This document shows positions 54,582-62,942 of a stretch of 64,000 nucleotides of DNA, piece by piece (position 1 is the stretch's first letter; each line of letters opens with the position of its first letter). Source of the DNA: Geomicrobium sediminis (GTDB taxonomy: Bacteria; Bacillota; Bacilli; Bacillales; Marinococcaceae); NCBI RefSeq assembly GCF_016908595.1, contig NZ_JAFBEC010000010.1, positions 26,618 through 90,617 of the forward strand, given 5' to 3'. Made by a program: the position numbers and the translations under genes. A model generated the notes under the pieces. It had not been told where the DNA came from and searched no databases. It was given only the letters and a program-made list of their open reading frames with translations.

Positions 54582-54842
54582 ATGGATTACAACGATCAAA
54601 TGAAGAACAGAATTAAACGTATCGAAGGGCAACTGAGGGGTGTGCTTAAAATGATGGAGGAAAACGAAGATTGTAAAGATATAATTACTCAATTATCCGC
54701 ATCTAGAACTGCCATTGATCGTACAATGGGTGTGATTGTCAGTGCAAACCTTGTAGAGTGTGTTGAAAGAGCTATTGAGAATGGCGAAGATACACAAGAT
54801 TATGTAGACACAGCAGTCGATTTACTAGTGAAAAGTCGTTAA
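54582..54842 (+). CDS. cstR: CstR-like persulfide-sensing repressor (CsoR/RcnR family)
   Basis: The 86-residue helical protein starts with MKNRIKRIEGQLRGVLKMME, the CsoR family signature. Cys residues occur at positions 31 (EDCKDII) and 60 (LVECVER), the two thiols used by CstR for per- and polysulfide sensing. The copper-binding His before the second Cys of CsoR is absent. GGGGGGAGC precedes the ATG. Downstream genes are sulfur-transfer and persulfide-oxidising proteins and both intergenic regions carry the same palindrome, so it probably represses itself and the operon. Confidence 0.88.
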   Translation: MDYNDQMKNRIKRIEGQLRGVLKMMEENEDCKDIITQLSASRTAIDRTMGVIVSANLVECVERAIENGEDTQDYVDTAVDLLVKSR

Positions 54843-54865
54843 GAAAAGGCTTACTGCCTTTTCTT
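54841..54865 (+). terminator. Hairpin between cstR and the operon (attenuating terminator)
   Basis: AAGAAAAGGC pairs perfectly with GCCTTTTCTT around a five-base loop. Confidence 0.65.
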
Positions 54866-54907
54866 ATAAAAGAATTAATAAACTATATATTTTTTTAGAT
54901 TTTAATA

Positions 54908-54921
54908 TACCCATACGGGTA
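54908..54921 (+). promoter_or_regulatory. Second CstR-type operator
   Basis: TACCC-ATAC-GGGTA matches the operator in the cstR promoter and lies about 35 bases upstream of the DsrE-family gene. Confidence 0.7.
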
Positions 54922-54942
54922 AATGTAAAGGGGATGGGCGAA

Positions 54943-55431
54943 TTGACAGGAGTAGAAGAGAAGAAATCAACAAATATTATTTTATTTAGTGGGGATTATG
55001 ATAAAGCAATGGCGGCTTATATTATTGCCAATGGTGCAGCAGCTTATGATCATGAAGTAACCATCTTTCACACATTCTGGGGACTAAATGCCTTGAGAAA
55101 AGATGAGAACATTCCAGTAAAGAAAGGGGCTTTAGAAAAAATGTTCGCAAAAATGATGCCAAGAGGATCGGAGAGCATGGGACTTTCTAAAATGCACTTT
55201 GCGGGCATGGGTCCAAAGTTAATCAAGAAAGTCATGAAAAAGCATAATGCATTGTCTCTTAATGAACTCGTAGATATGGCAAAAGAGCAAGATATTAATC
55301 TTGTTGCTTGTACGATGACGATGGATCTTCTCGGTCTTCAGAAGGAAGAGTTACTGGATGATGTTCAATATGCAGGTGTAGCTGCGTATTTGGCAGATGC
55401 TGAAGATGGCAATGTAAATCTATTTATTTAA
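54943..55431 (+). CDS. DsrE/DsrF-like sulfur-carrier protein
   Basis: The product (about 162 residues) has the DsrE fold pattern: NIILFSGDYDKAMAAYIIAN, VTIFHTFWGLNALRK and a conserved Cys in DINLVACTMTMDLLG. The Cys is the expected persulfide site. In Staphylococcus this domain is part of the three-domain protein CstA; here it is a separate gene. A TTG at 54943 is nine bases from AAAGGGG; an ATG at 54934 is directly adjacent to it and less likely. Confidence 0.88.
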   Translation: MTGVEEKKSTNIILFSGDYDKAMAAYIIANGAAAYDHEVTIFHTFWGLNALRKDENIPVKKGALEKMFAKMMPRGSESMGLSKMHFAGMGPKLIKKVMKKHNALSLNELVDMAKEQDINLVACTMTMDLLGLQKEELLDDVQYAGVAAYLADAEDGNVNLFI

Positions 55432-55444
55432 GGGAGGATTGATT

Positions 55445-56020
55445 ATGCTGGAAGTAAACACAGATGTTGTCATTGATGCAATTGGTTTAACTTGTCCCAT
55501 GCCAATTGTTCGTACAAAAAAAGAAATGAAGGACATGAAACATGGGGAAGTTGCAGAAATTCAGGCAACAGACCCTGGCTCTATTGCTGATTTACAGGCT
55601 TGGGCAAAAAGCAATGGGCATGAATATATTGGCTTCATGGAGGAAGGTGAAGTCATGAAGCATTATATTCGAAAAGCAAATGAGGAAATTGAAGAATCGA
55701 ATCATCCGCATGTCATTGAAAATGAAGAATTAGAGCAAAAAAGACATGAACCGATTACCATCCTGGATGTTAGGGAGCCAGCAGAGTATGCGTTTCGTCA
55801 TATCCCTGAGGCTAAATTAATGCCGCTAGGTGAAATTGACTCCAGAGTTGATGAGTTGGATACGCAAAAGCCGATCTATGTCATTTGTCGTACAGGGAGT
55901 CGCAGTGACTTGGCAGCTCAAAAGCTTACGGAACATGGACTTAAACATGTATGGAATGTCCGCCCAGGAATGCGTGAATGGAAATACCAAACAAATGGAG
56001 TAAAGAAAGGGGAAAAATAA
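55445..56020 (+). CDS. TusA-rhodanese fusion sulfurtransferase
   Basis: Residues 1-78 are a TusA domain with the Cys motif GLTCPMPIVRTKKEM. Residues ~100-190 form a rhodanese domain with the active-site loop CRTGSRSD. GGGAGG precedes the ATG at 55445. The order TusA-rhodanese with a separate DsrE gene upstream looks like CstA split in two. It should relay sulfane sulfur between thiols, removing excess persulfide. Confidence 0.9.
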   Translation: MLEVNTDVVIDAIGLTCPMPIVRTKKEMKDMKHGEVAEIQATDPGSIADLQAWAKSNGHEYIGFMEEGEVMKHYIRKANEEIEESNHPHVIENEELEQKRHEPITILDVREPAEYAFRHIPEAKLMPLGEIDSRVDELDTQKPIYVICRTGSRSDLAAQKLTEHGLKHVWNVRPGMREWKYQTNGVKKGEK

Positions 56021-56021
56021 A

Positions 56022-57143
56022 GTGAGTGTATCATCAATTAAACCAATGGAATTAGCAGAGAAGATTCTAAAACAAGAATCCATTATTTTATTGGATGTTC
56101 GTAGTAAAGAGGCACATACAGATTGGAATATAAAAGGGTCCTCTGTTAAGACAGTAAATATTCCTTATTTTGATTTGCTAGATGATGTGACTCCGGCTCT
56201 CGAGCAACTCCCAAAAAATGAAGCCGTCTATGTGATCTGTGCTAAAGAACCTTCGTCTATTATGGTTGCTGAAGCATTAGCCGAAGAAGGAGTTAACGCG
56301 ATTTATGTTGAGAATGGAATGCGAGGATGGAGTGAAGTCCTACTTCCGATTAAAGTGGCAGACCTATCTAAAGAAGGGGAGCTAATCCAATTTGTGCGTC
56401 CCGGAAAAGGATGTCTCTCTTACATGGTTGTCCAAGGTGAAGAAGCCATTGTAATTGATGCTTCTCGATTCACGGATGTATATAAGCGAATTGCGAAGGA
56501 GAAAGGGGTAACCATTAAACATGTCATGGATACTCACCTTCACGCCGATCATTTATCTGGAGGTAGGGTGCTTGCTGAAGCAACAGGAGGAACTTATTAT
56601 CTTCCCCCAAAAGATGCGGGTGAAGTAACGTATGATTATGAACCTGTAGAGGAGGGCGATGTGTTAGAACTGAATGGTGTTAAGGTAGAAGCATTATATT
56701 CTCCTGGGCATACCATTGGTTCAACCTCATTTATTGTAGATGAGACGTATTTATTAACCGGAGATATCTTATTTATCGAATCCATCGGACGCCCAGACCT
56801 TGCAGGTATGGCGGAAGATTGGGTCGGAGATTTAAGTGACACTTTGTATCGTAAATATAAAAGCCTTCCAGGAACATTGGAAGTTCTGCCGGCTCACTTT
56901 TCTTCTTTGACGGAACAAAATACAGATGGAACAGTTCGGGAGCAGTTAGGGAATCTTTATAAAATGAACGCTGGATTGCAAGTAGAGAATGAAGATGATT
57001 TTCGTAAAATGGTCACGGAAAACCTTCCGAGTCATCCGAATGATTATGAGCGAATTCGCCAAACAAATATGGGGAAAGAAAATCCATCACAAGATGAGAA
57101 AACAGACATGGAAACTGGACCGAATAATTGTGCCGTTAGCTAA
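56022..57143 (+). CDS. Rhodanese-persulfide dioxygenase fusion (CstB-like)
   Basis: A GTG start follows the previous stop by one base. An N-terminal rhodanese-like domain carries Cys in YVICAKEPSS. The C-terminal metallo-beta-lactamase-fold domain has THLHADHLSGG, SPGHTIGS, TGDIL and LPAHFSS, the iron-binding set of ETHE1-type persulfide dioxygenases. The enzyme would oxidise persulfides to sulfite, which the TauE-like exporter downstream could remove. A Cys near the end (NNCAVS) is an additional thiol. Confidence 0.9.
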   Translation: MSVSSIKPMELAEKILKQESIILLDVRSKEAHTDWNIKGSSVKTVNIPYFDLLDDVTPALEQLPKNEAVYVICAKEPSSIMVAEALAEEGVNAIYVENGMRGWSEVLLPIKVADLSKEGELIQFVRPGKGCLSYMVVQGEEAIVIDASRFTDVYKRIAKEKGVTIKHVMDTHLHADHLSGGRVLAEATGGTYYLPPKDAGEVTYDYEPVEEGDVLELNGVKVEALYSPGHTIGSTSFIVDETYLLTGDILFIESIGRPDLAGMAEDWVGDLSDTLYRKYKSLPGTLEVLPAHFSSLTEQNTDGTVREQLGNLYKMNAGLQVENEDDFRKMVTENLPSHPNDYERIRQTNMGKENPSQDEKTDMETGPNNCAVS

Positions 57144-57189
57144 ATAACCAAATATCTTAAATCAATAGGTAATAGAGGAGAGAAGAAAA

Positions 57190-57420
57190 ATGAATCAAGA
57201 TTTTGTACTTGATGCCAAAGGTATGGCATGTCCAATGCCGATCGTGAAAACGAAGAAAAAAATGAAGGAACTTGAAAAGGGGCAAGTGTTAAAAGTTGAA
57301 GCAACAGACCAAGGAGCAAAGCAAGACTTTGCAGCATGGGCAAATTCGACAGGGAATGAATTAGTTAAGACAACGGAGAATGGGGAAGTACTCAGCTTTT
57401 GGATAAAGAAAGGTGAATGA
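57190..57420 (+). CDS. TusA-family sulfur carrier
   Basis: This 76-residue protein has the TusA signature GMACPMPIVKTKKKM with the persulfide-forming Cys, and the typical EATDQGAKQDFAAWANSTGN. AGAGGAGAG precedes the ATG. It is a free-standing relative of the TusA domain in the fusion protein two genes upstream. Confidence 0.92.
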   Translation: MNQDFVLDAKGMACPMPIVKTKKKMKELEKGQVLKVEATDQGAKQDFAAWANSTGNELVKTTENGEVLSFWIKKGE

Positions 57421-57429
57421 TGCATATTC

Positions 57430-57457
57430 GACCGCCCGGTTACGGCGGTCTTCTTTT
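57430..57457 (+). terminator. Hairpin between tusA and tauE
   Basis: GACCGCC pairs with GGCGGTC, followed by TTCTTTT. It may reduce expression of the exporter relative to upstream genes. Confidence 0.7.
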
Positions 57458-57501
57458 CAGGATTGGACGATCATAGAGAGAAAGTCGAGGAGATGAGGTA
57501 A

Positions 57502-58281
57502 ATGGAGGTCTCTTTCTTCATTACAATTTTTCTGATTGGTTTTATAGGATCAATGATCTCTGGGATGGTTGGTGTAGGAGGATCGATTATAAAATACCCT
57601 ATGCTTTTGTATATTCCTCCAGCTTTAGGTTTTGTTGCATTTTCAGCACACGAAGTATCTGGAATTAGTGCAATTCAAGTATTTTTTGCGACACTTGCTG
57701 CAGTTTGGGCATATAAAGGTTCAGGATACTTACATCGTTCTCTAATTCTATACATGGGTTCAAGTGTACTCGTGGGGAGTTTAATTGGTGCCTATGGTTC
57801 AATTTATCTTCCCGAGGATGGAATTAACGTGGTGTATGGATTACTTGCACTCATTGCAGCAATCATGATGTTTCTTCCGAAAAAAAACAACGAAAACCTT
57901 ATAGCTAAGGAGGTTCATTTTAATAAAGCTGTTGCTATGGTATCTGCCTTTTTAGTTGGTGTAGCTTCAGGAATTGTCGGTGCTGCGGGTTCATTCTTAT
58001 TGTTACCCGTACTATTAGTCATTTTAAAAGTACCAACCCGTGTGGCCATTGCAACTTCCCTTGCCGTTACCTTTATTTCTTCTATAGGATCTACATTAGG
58101 GAAAGTGGTTACGGATCAGGTTCTCTATGGACCTGCAGTGATCATGATTATTGCAAGTATCATTGCAGCACCAATCGGTGCAAAAATCGGTCAGCGAATG
58201 AATACAAAACTTCTTCAAATTGCTTTGGCAGTTTTAATCTTAGCGATAGCAGTTCAAATATGGATGGATATTTTCTTTTAA
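57502..58281 (+). CDS. TauE/SafE-family sulfite exporter
   Basis: The 259-residue membrane protein has about eight helices in two halves, each starting with a Gly-rich motif (SGMVGVGGSIIKYPMLLYI and SGIVGAAGSFLLLPVLLVI). AGGAGATGAGG precedes the ATG. TauE is part of the S. aureus cst locus and is thought to export sulfite or related anions, which fits the upstream persulfide dioxygenase. Confidence 0.9.
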   Translation: MEVSFFITIFLIGFIGSMISGMVGVGGSIIKYPMLLYIPPALGFVAFSAHEVSGISAIQVFFATLAAVWAYKGSGYLHRSLILYMGSSVLVGSLIGAYGSIYLPEDGINVVYGLLALIAAIMMFLPKKNNENLIAKEVHFNKAVAMVSAFLVGVASGIVGAAGSFLLLPVLLVILKVPTRVAIATSLAVTFISSIGSTLGKVVTDQVLYGPAVIMIIASIIAAPIGAKIGQRMNTKLLQIALAVLILAIAVQIWMDIFF

Positions 58282-58309
58282 ACAAACGTTATGAATAAAT
58301 TAAAAAAAA

Positions 58310-58560
58310 AGTAAATGAAAGAAAATAACACCGGAACAATTAGAGAAACTAGTTGGGCAAATTTATTGACGTAAGGGAAGTAAAAGAATTTGTCGAATGA
58401 AAATCCATGGGAGTAAAATATACCTCTCGTTTTATTAGATATTCGACGAACTTGATAAATCAAAAGATTATATAATAGTCTGTCGTTCAGGAGGTAGAAG
58501 CGTTCTTTTAACCATATACGATCTTTCGAGAATTGACGAAGGGTTGCAATTTCTCTTTAC
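58310..58560 (+). pseudogene. Rhodanese-domain remnant
   Basis: Broken frames read PEQLEKLVG, IDVREVKEFVE and, near 58470, DYIIVCRSGGRSVLL, the active-site loop of a rhodanese. Several stops prevent translation. It is the tail of the sulfur cluster, now dead. Confidence 0.6.
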
Positions 58561-58693
58561 TCACCTTTTTCGGCATAAATAAAAATTTTTGGCATCTTCA
58601 CTAAAACTTCATAGTTATTGGGGATACCATTTATGACACGGCATAAAAAATCAATACCAAATTATGTGTCTTAATGAAAGGAGTTAAAACGTT

Positions 58694-59023
58694 ATGAGTT
58701 ATCAGGATTGTATTCAGGCATGCTTAGAATGTATGGAGCAGTGCAACCGGTGTTTTGATGATTGCCTCAAGGAAGATAATGTGAATATGATGGCGAAATG
58801 CATTAGATTAAATCGAGAATGTGCCGATATTTGTGCATTCGCAGTACAGGCTATGCAAACAAATAGTCAGTTTACAAATCAAATATGTGAATTATGCGCA
58901 GAGATTTGTGAGGCATGTGCAGAAGAGTGTGAAAAACACAGCAATCACGCTCAGCATTGCCAAGATTGTGCTCAGGCTTGCTATCGATGTGCAAAATTAT
59001 GCCGGGAGATGGCAGCTGCATAA
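58694..59023 (+). CDS. Cys-rich four-helix copper-storage-type protein (DUF326)
   Basis: The 109-residue protein has about 19 Cys, mostly as CxxC or CxxxC on predicted helices (CIQACLECMEQCNRCFDDC, CELCAEICEACAEECEKH). This is the pattern of four-helix-bundle Csp proteins that hold many Cu(I) ions. There is no signal peptide, so a cytosolic Csp3-like form is likely. GAAAGGAG precedes the ATG. It belongs functionally with the copper genes at 51.8-54.2 kb. Confidence 0.9.
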   Translation: MSYQDCIQACLECMEQCNRCFDDCLKEDNVNMMAKCIRLNRECADICAFAVQAMQTNSQFTNQICELCAEICEACAEECEKHSNHAQHCQDCAQACYRCAKLCREMAAA

Positions 59024-59036
59024 GTAGAAACATCAG

Positions 59037-59070
59037 AACCCTTGGCATTAGTTTTGCTAAGGGTTTCTTC
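59037..59070 (+). terminator. Rho-independent terminator
   Basis: AACCCTTGGC pairs with GCTAAGGGTT around a nine-base loop, then TCTTCT. Confidence 0.75.
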
Positions 59071-59231
59071 TGCTTTAAACAATGAGGATTAGACGTCAAT
59101 AAATCATCAAATTTTAAGGCATCATTCTTCATAGAAAAAACATAATTATCGGTTAGGATTTGCATATGGCATAGAGAAATAGAGTCACTATTAATGAAAT
59201 ACACCTATAGATAAGCGAAAGGAATTCATAC

Positions 59232-60140
59232 ATGATAAAACCTATCTTTGTATTAAGTCTTACAGCAGTTGCCCTAATTAGTGGATGCCAAAGCGATTCT
59301 AAATCTGAAGAGAAAGTAGAATTCACTCATATTCATGGTCTTGGTTTTACCGCAGATGGTGAGCAAGCATATATTCCAGCTCATGATGGGCTGCGCGTAT
59401 TTGAAAATGGAGCGTGGAACAATGTAGAGAACGGTGAGGGCGAACTTCATGACTTTATGGGGTTCACCATGACTTCCGAAGGGTTTTATAGCAGTGGGCA
59501 TCCAAACATGCAGAGCGATTATGAAAACCCATTTGGTCTTGTGAAAAGTACGGATGGAGGGGAAACCCTTGAGTTACTCAATCTAGAGGGGGAGGTTGAT
59601 TTTCATGTCATGTCGGCCAGTTACAACACAAATGCCATCTATGTCATGAATCCAGAGCCTAATTCGGGAATGAATGAGCTTGGCCTGCATCGAACCCTCG
59701 ATGAGGGGCAGGAATGGAAATCTCTAGATATGAACGGGGTTGAAGGAAGCGTGATTGCTATTGCAGCTCATCCAGATCAGGAAGATATTGTCGCAGTAAG
59801 TACGGAGTATGGGGCATTTCTGTCTGAAGATGCAGGTGATACTTTTGAACAAGTCACAAGTGATACACCCGTTCCGGCATTAACTTTTGCACATACTGGC
59901 GAAATGTTACTCGCTAAAGGAACTGAGGACCGTTCACAATTAAAAATGATTAATTTATCTGGAGCAGAACAGGAAATCCCAACCCCTGCGCTTGAAGAAG
60001 AGGATGCGATTAGTTACCTTGCCCAAAACCCTCAAGCGGAAGACACTTTTATGTTTACAACTTTTGAAAGGGATATATTTTACACTGAAAATGGCGGCGA
60101 GACATGGGAAAAGCAAGCGGAAAAAGGAATTGAATCCTAA
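59232..60140 (+). CDS. Beta-propeller-type lipoprotein (F510_1955-like)
   Basis: The signal ends in ALISGC. The 302-residue product shows repeated sialidase/BNR-like strands (LVKSTDGGETLELL, FLSEDAGDTFEQVT, YTENGGETWEKQ) and begins the mature part with THIHGLGFTADGEQAYIPAH. This matches a family annotated as glycosyl-hydrolase-like that often lies beside copper or cytochrome genes in Bacillaceae; enzymatic activity is unproven. GAAAGG precedes the ATG. Confidence 0.85.
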   Translation: MIKPIFVLSLTAVALISGCQSDSKSEEKVEFTHIHGLGFTADGEQAYIPAHDGLRVFENGAWNNVENGEGELHDFMGFTMTSEGFYSSGHPNMQSDYENPFGLVKSTDGGETLELLNLEGEVDFHVMSASYNTNAIYVMNPEPNSGMNELGLHRTLDEGQEWKSLDMNGVEGSVIAIAAHPDQEDIVAVSTEYGAFLSEDAGDTFEQVTSDTPVPALTFAHTGEMLLAKGTEDRSQLKMINLSGAEQEIPTPALEEEDAISYLAQNPQAEDTFMFTTFERDIFYTENGGETWEKQAEKGIES

Positions 60141-60511
60141 TCAAATGATTATAAATCACTGGTAGCTACTCTTATTTCTTACTTGTAAATAAAACAGGCT
60201 GTCAACCGAAATGTATAGATCGACTCGCTTCAGAAGTTCTAAGGATCTACTGTTTACAAAGACGGTGGGTTCTTTTTTGTTTTAGTATCGTTTAAAAGCA
60301 ATTTAGAGCTTAGAATCAAGAAATTTATACAAAACCTATTGCCGTCATCAAAATGTCAAAAGCAGCAGAGGTTCTTCATAAAATCTACATTTTTAAACTT
60401 TATACTTCGTGATTAAGACTGTTTTACAGATTGGAGCGTTTTTATGAGGATTTTTTGATGGGTGCTTTCCAGACAGTAATCATTGAATTCATTGGGAAGG
60501 AGGGTTGGTTA
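60141..60511. other. Intergenic stretch upstream of ccdA
   Basis: No gene is supported. GACGGTGGGTTCTTTTTTG near 60260 may be the end of a weak terminator. The ccdA promoter should lie near 60400-60480. Confidence 0.4.
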
Positions 60512-61228
60512 ATGGATGAAGTATCACTGGGTATAGCGTTTATTGCTGGATTGGTTTCGTTTTTTTCGCCTTGTATTTTTCCCCTTGTACCTGCTTATGT
60601 TGCACAATTAACGGGCAGCAATGGAGGGGCAGGGATGAACGTAGATCGTAAACTTATTTTTACGAGAAGTGTTGGCTTTATCTTAGGATTTACGATTGTT
60701 TTTATACTACTGGGTATATCGTCAACTTTTATTGGTTCTTGGTTTGCACAATACGGGACTGCGTTTGAACAAATTGGCGGCATTATCATTATTATATTTG
60801 GTTTACAAATGGCAGGGATTCTTTCCATTCGAGCATTATTGACGGAGAAAAAGATAACGAAACAACCTAAAAAGGCAACAAGCTTCACAGGTTCGATTTT
60901 CTTTGGTTTGTTTTTTGCTTCAGGTTGGACCCCTTGTATAGGAATTGCACTTGGTTCAATTCTTGCGCTAGCTGGAGATTCAGGAACCATGATGATGGGA
61001 ACTAGTATGCTCTTTCTCTATTCTATGGGATTGGGGCTACCATTCATGGGTGTATCTCTCCTATACGCAAAATCATTTCAAAAACTAAGTTCCTTTCAAC
61101 GATACCTGCCGCTTATTCAAAAAGCGAGTGGTTATATGATGATTCTCTTAGGCATACTCCTATTCTCTGGGTTATTTCGAGAATTATCGATGTATTTGAG
61201 TCGTTTTATTCCTACATGGATGATGTAG
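60512..61228 (+). CDS. ccdA: Cytochrome c biogenesis protein CcdA
   Basis: The ATG at 60512 follows AAGGAGG. The 238-residue protein has six membrane helices with the two redox Cys in FFSPCIFPLVPAY and SGWTPCIGIALG. CcdA passes electrons across the membrane to keep apocytochrome thiols reduced for haem attachment. It heads a ccdA-resB-resC cluster and the cytochrome c at 2456 would be one client. Confidence 0.93.
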   Translation: MDEVSLGIAFIAGLVSFFSPCIFPLVPAYVAQLTGSNGGAGMNVDRKLIFTRSVGFILGFTIVFILLGISSTFIGSWFAQYGTAFEQIGGIIIIIFGLQMAGILSIRALLTEKKITKQPKKATSFTGSIFFGLFFASGWTPCIGIALGSILALAGDSGTMMMGTSMLFLYSMGLGLPFMGVSLLYAKSFQKLSSFQRYLPLIQKASGYMMILLGILLFSGLFRELSMYLSRFIPTWMM

Positions 61229-61280
61229 AAAGAATAAAACAAACAACCTGATTCAAGTAGTTTATAAGGGTGAGTGATGT

Positions 61281-62912
61281 ATGGAAGAAATAAAATGCGA
61301 ATGCGGACAAGTAAATCCGTACGGTACGGAGGTATGTGGTGCTTGTGGAAAACCATTGGTTAATGATGACTCAACTAAGTTATTAAATATGCGCTATGAA
61401 GGAGCAGCGCGACGCTCTCAAACGTATAATCGTTCAATCATTGATAAAGTATGGGGCTTTTTTTCCTCTGTGAAAGTTGGGATTGGTTTAATCATTGTAA
61501 CTTTAATTGCTTCTATGATTGGAACCATATTTCCACAAGAATTATTTATCCCTCCTGGAGAAGATCCATCGGTACACTATGTTGAAGAGTATGGGCCTCT
61601 TGGTCAATTATACTATTCCTTTGGTTTTCATAACCTATACGGTTCTTGGTGGTACATGTTACTGATTGCAGCACTGGGTACATCTATCATCATTGCCAGC
61701 ATTGATCGTTTTTTTCCTCTCTATCGAGCATTAAAATCACAGCGCGTAACGCGACACCCAAACTTTTTGCGCAGACAGAGGATTTTTGGCACAAGTCAAG
61801 TGGAGACAGTCGAAGAGACCATGGAGAATGCCAAAAAAGAATTAAAGAAAAGGCGTTATAAGATTCGTGAGGAAGATGGCAACCTTTTAGCTGAGAAAAA
61901 CCGGTGGGCGAGATGGGGTCCTTATGTGAATCATATTGGTCTGATTGTCTTCTTGATCGGAGCCTCATTACGTTTCGTCCCTGGGATGTATGTGCACGAT
62001 AATGTTTGGGTCCGTGAAGGGGAGACGGAGGTAGTACCCGGAACTTCTGGTGAGTTCTATGTTGAAAACTTAGCGTTTACGATGGAGATTTATGATGAAG
62101 ATGATCCGTTGTTTCAGGATGGTATGGAAGCCAGTAATGCGGTGATGTTCGAATCATTGTTTCGAACAGATGCCGTACTCTACCGTCCTGAAGGTATACT
62201 TGGGTTGGATCAAAGCTTGGTAGAGGTTGACCGACATGGAATTGAGGTGAATGATCCGTTTCACTTTGATGATTTTTCACTCTATCAAGTCGATTATAAG
62301 TTGCATGAACTGAGCGAAATGACATTTGATGTGGAAGATCGATTAACAAATGAAGAAGTAGGCTCTTTTGCTGTTGACCTAAATAATCCTGAAGATGACT
62401 ATTCATTATCGAATGGCGAAACCGTTCGAATTCACAGTTACTTCCCGAATTATATTATAAATGATGAAGGAATTCCGTCGACAGAAAACGCTGTACCGGA
62501 TAATCCGGCATTTATTTTCGAAATGGTAAATGATGATACAGGAGAGGACGAACATACCTTTATAGGAATACAAAGAAATTTTGATGTAACCCCAAACGAT
62601 GAACCCAATAGATATTCGTATTCACTATCGGGAGTCGATACAAATCATGTTACTGGCCTTACTGTTCGAAAAGACAATACAATCCCATATCTTATCATTG
62701 GAGGAGCAATCTTTATGATTGGACTGGCCCAAGGCTCCTATTGGTCGCACCGAAGGATATGGTTACAAGCGAAGAACAATGAAGTATGGGTAGCCGCACA
62801 TACAAATAAAAACTGGCAATCATTGAAAAAGGATATATCAAATGTAGCTCGTTATGCAAAGCTTTCTATGCCTAAAGACCAAACAGATTTGGAAGATCAT
62901 GATAAATCCTAA
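61281..62912 (+). CDS. resB: Cytochrome c biogenesis protein ResB with N-terminal zinc ribbon
   Basis: The 543-residue protein has a short zinc-ribbon-like start (CECGQVNPYGTEVCGACG), then ResB membrane helices (VKVGIGLIIVTLIASMIGTI) and a large extracytoplasmic domain, with a final helix near residue 470. ResB and ResC form the haem-delivery and ligation complex of system II. GGGTGAGTG lies upstream of the ATG. It is 30 bases from resC. Confidence 0.93.
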   Translation: MEEIKCECGQVNPYGTEVCGACGKPLVNDDSTKLLNMRYEGAARRSQTYNRSIIDKVWGFFSSVKVGIGLIIVTLIASMIGTIFPQELFIPPGEDPSVHYVEEYGPLGQLYYSFGFHNLYGSWWYMLLIAALGTSIIIASIDRFFPLYRALKSQRVTRHPNFLRRQRIFGTSQVETVEETMENAKKELKKRRYKIREEDGNLLAEKNRWARWGPYVNHIGLIVFLIGASLRFVPGMYVHDNVWVREGETEVVPGTSGEFYVENLAFTMEIYDEDDPLFQDGMEASNAVMFESLFRTDAVLYRPEGILGLDQSLVEVDRHGIEVNDPFHFDDFSLYQVDYKLHELSEMTFDVEDRLTNEEVGSFAVDLNNPEDDYSLSNGETVRIHSYFPNYIINDEGIPSTENAVPDNPAFIFEMVNDDTGEDEHTFIGIQRNFDVTPNDEPNRYSYSLSGVDTNHVTGLTVRKDNTIPYLIIGGAIFMIGLAQGSYWSHRRIWLQAKNNEVWVAAHTNKNWQSLKKDISNVARYAKLSMPKDQTDLEDHDKS

Positions 62913-62942
62913 TTTCTTTAACAGGAGGAAGGTGAAAGATCG

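Noticed and set aside
57195..57425. A minus-strand frame opposite tusA.
   Set aside because: It mirrors the strongly supported TusA gene and has a Ser/Phe-rich shadow composition.
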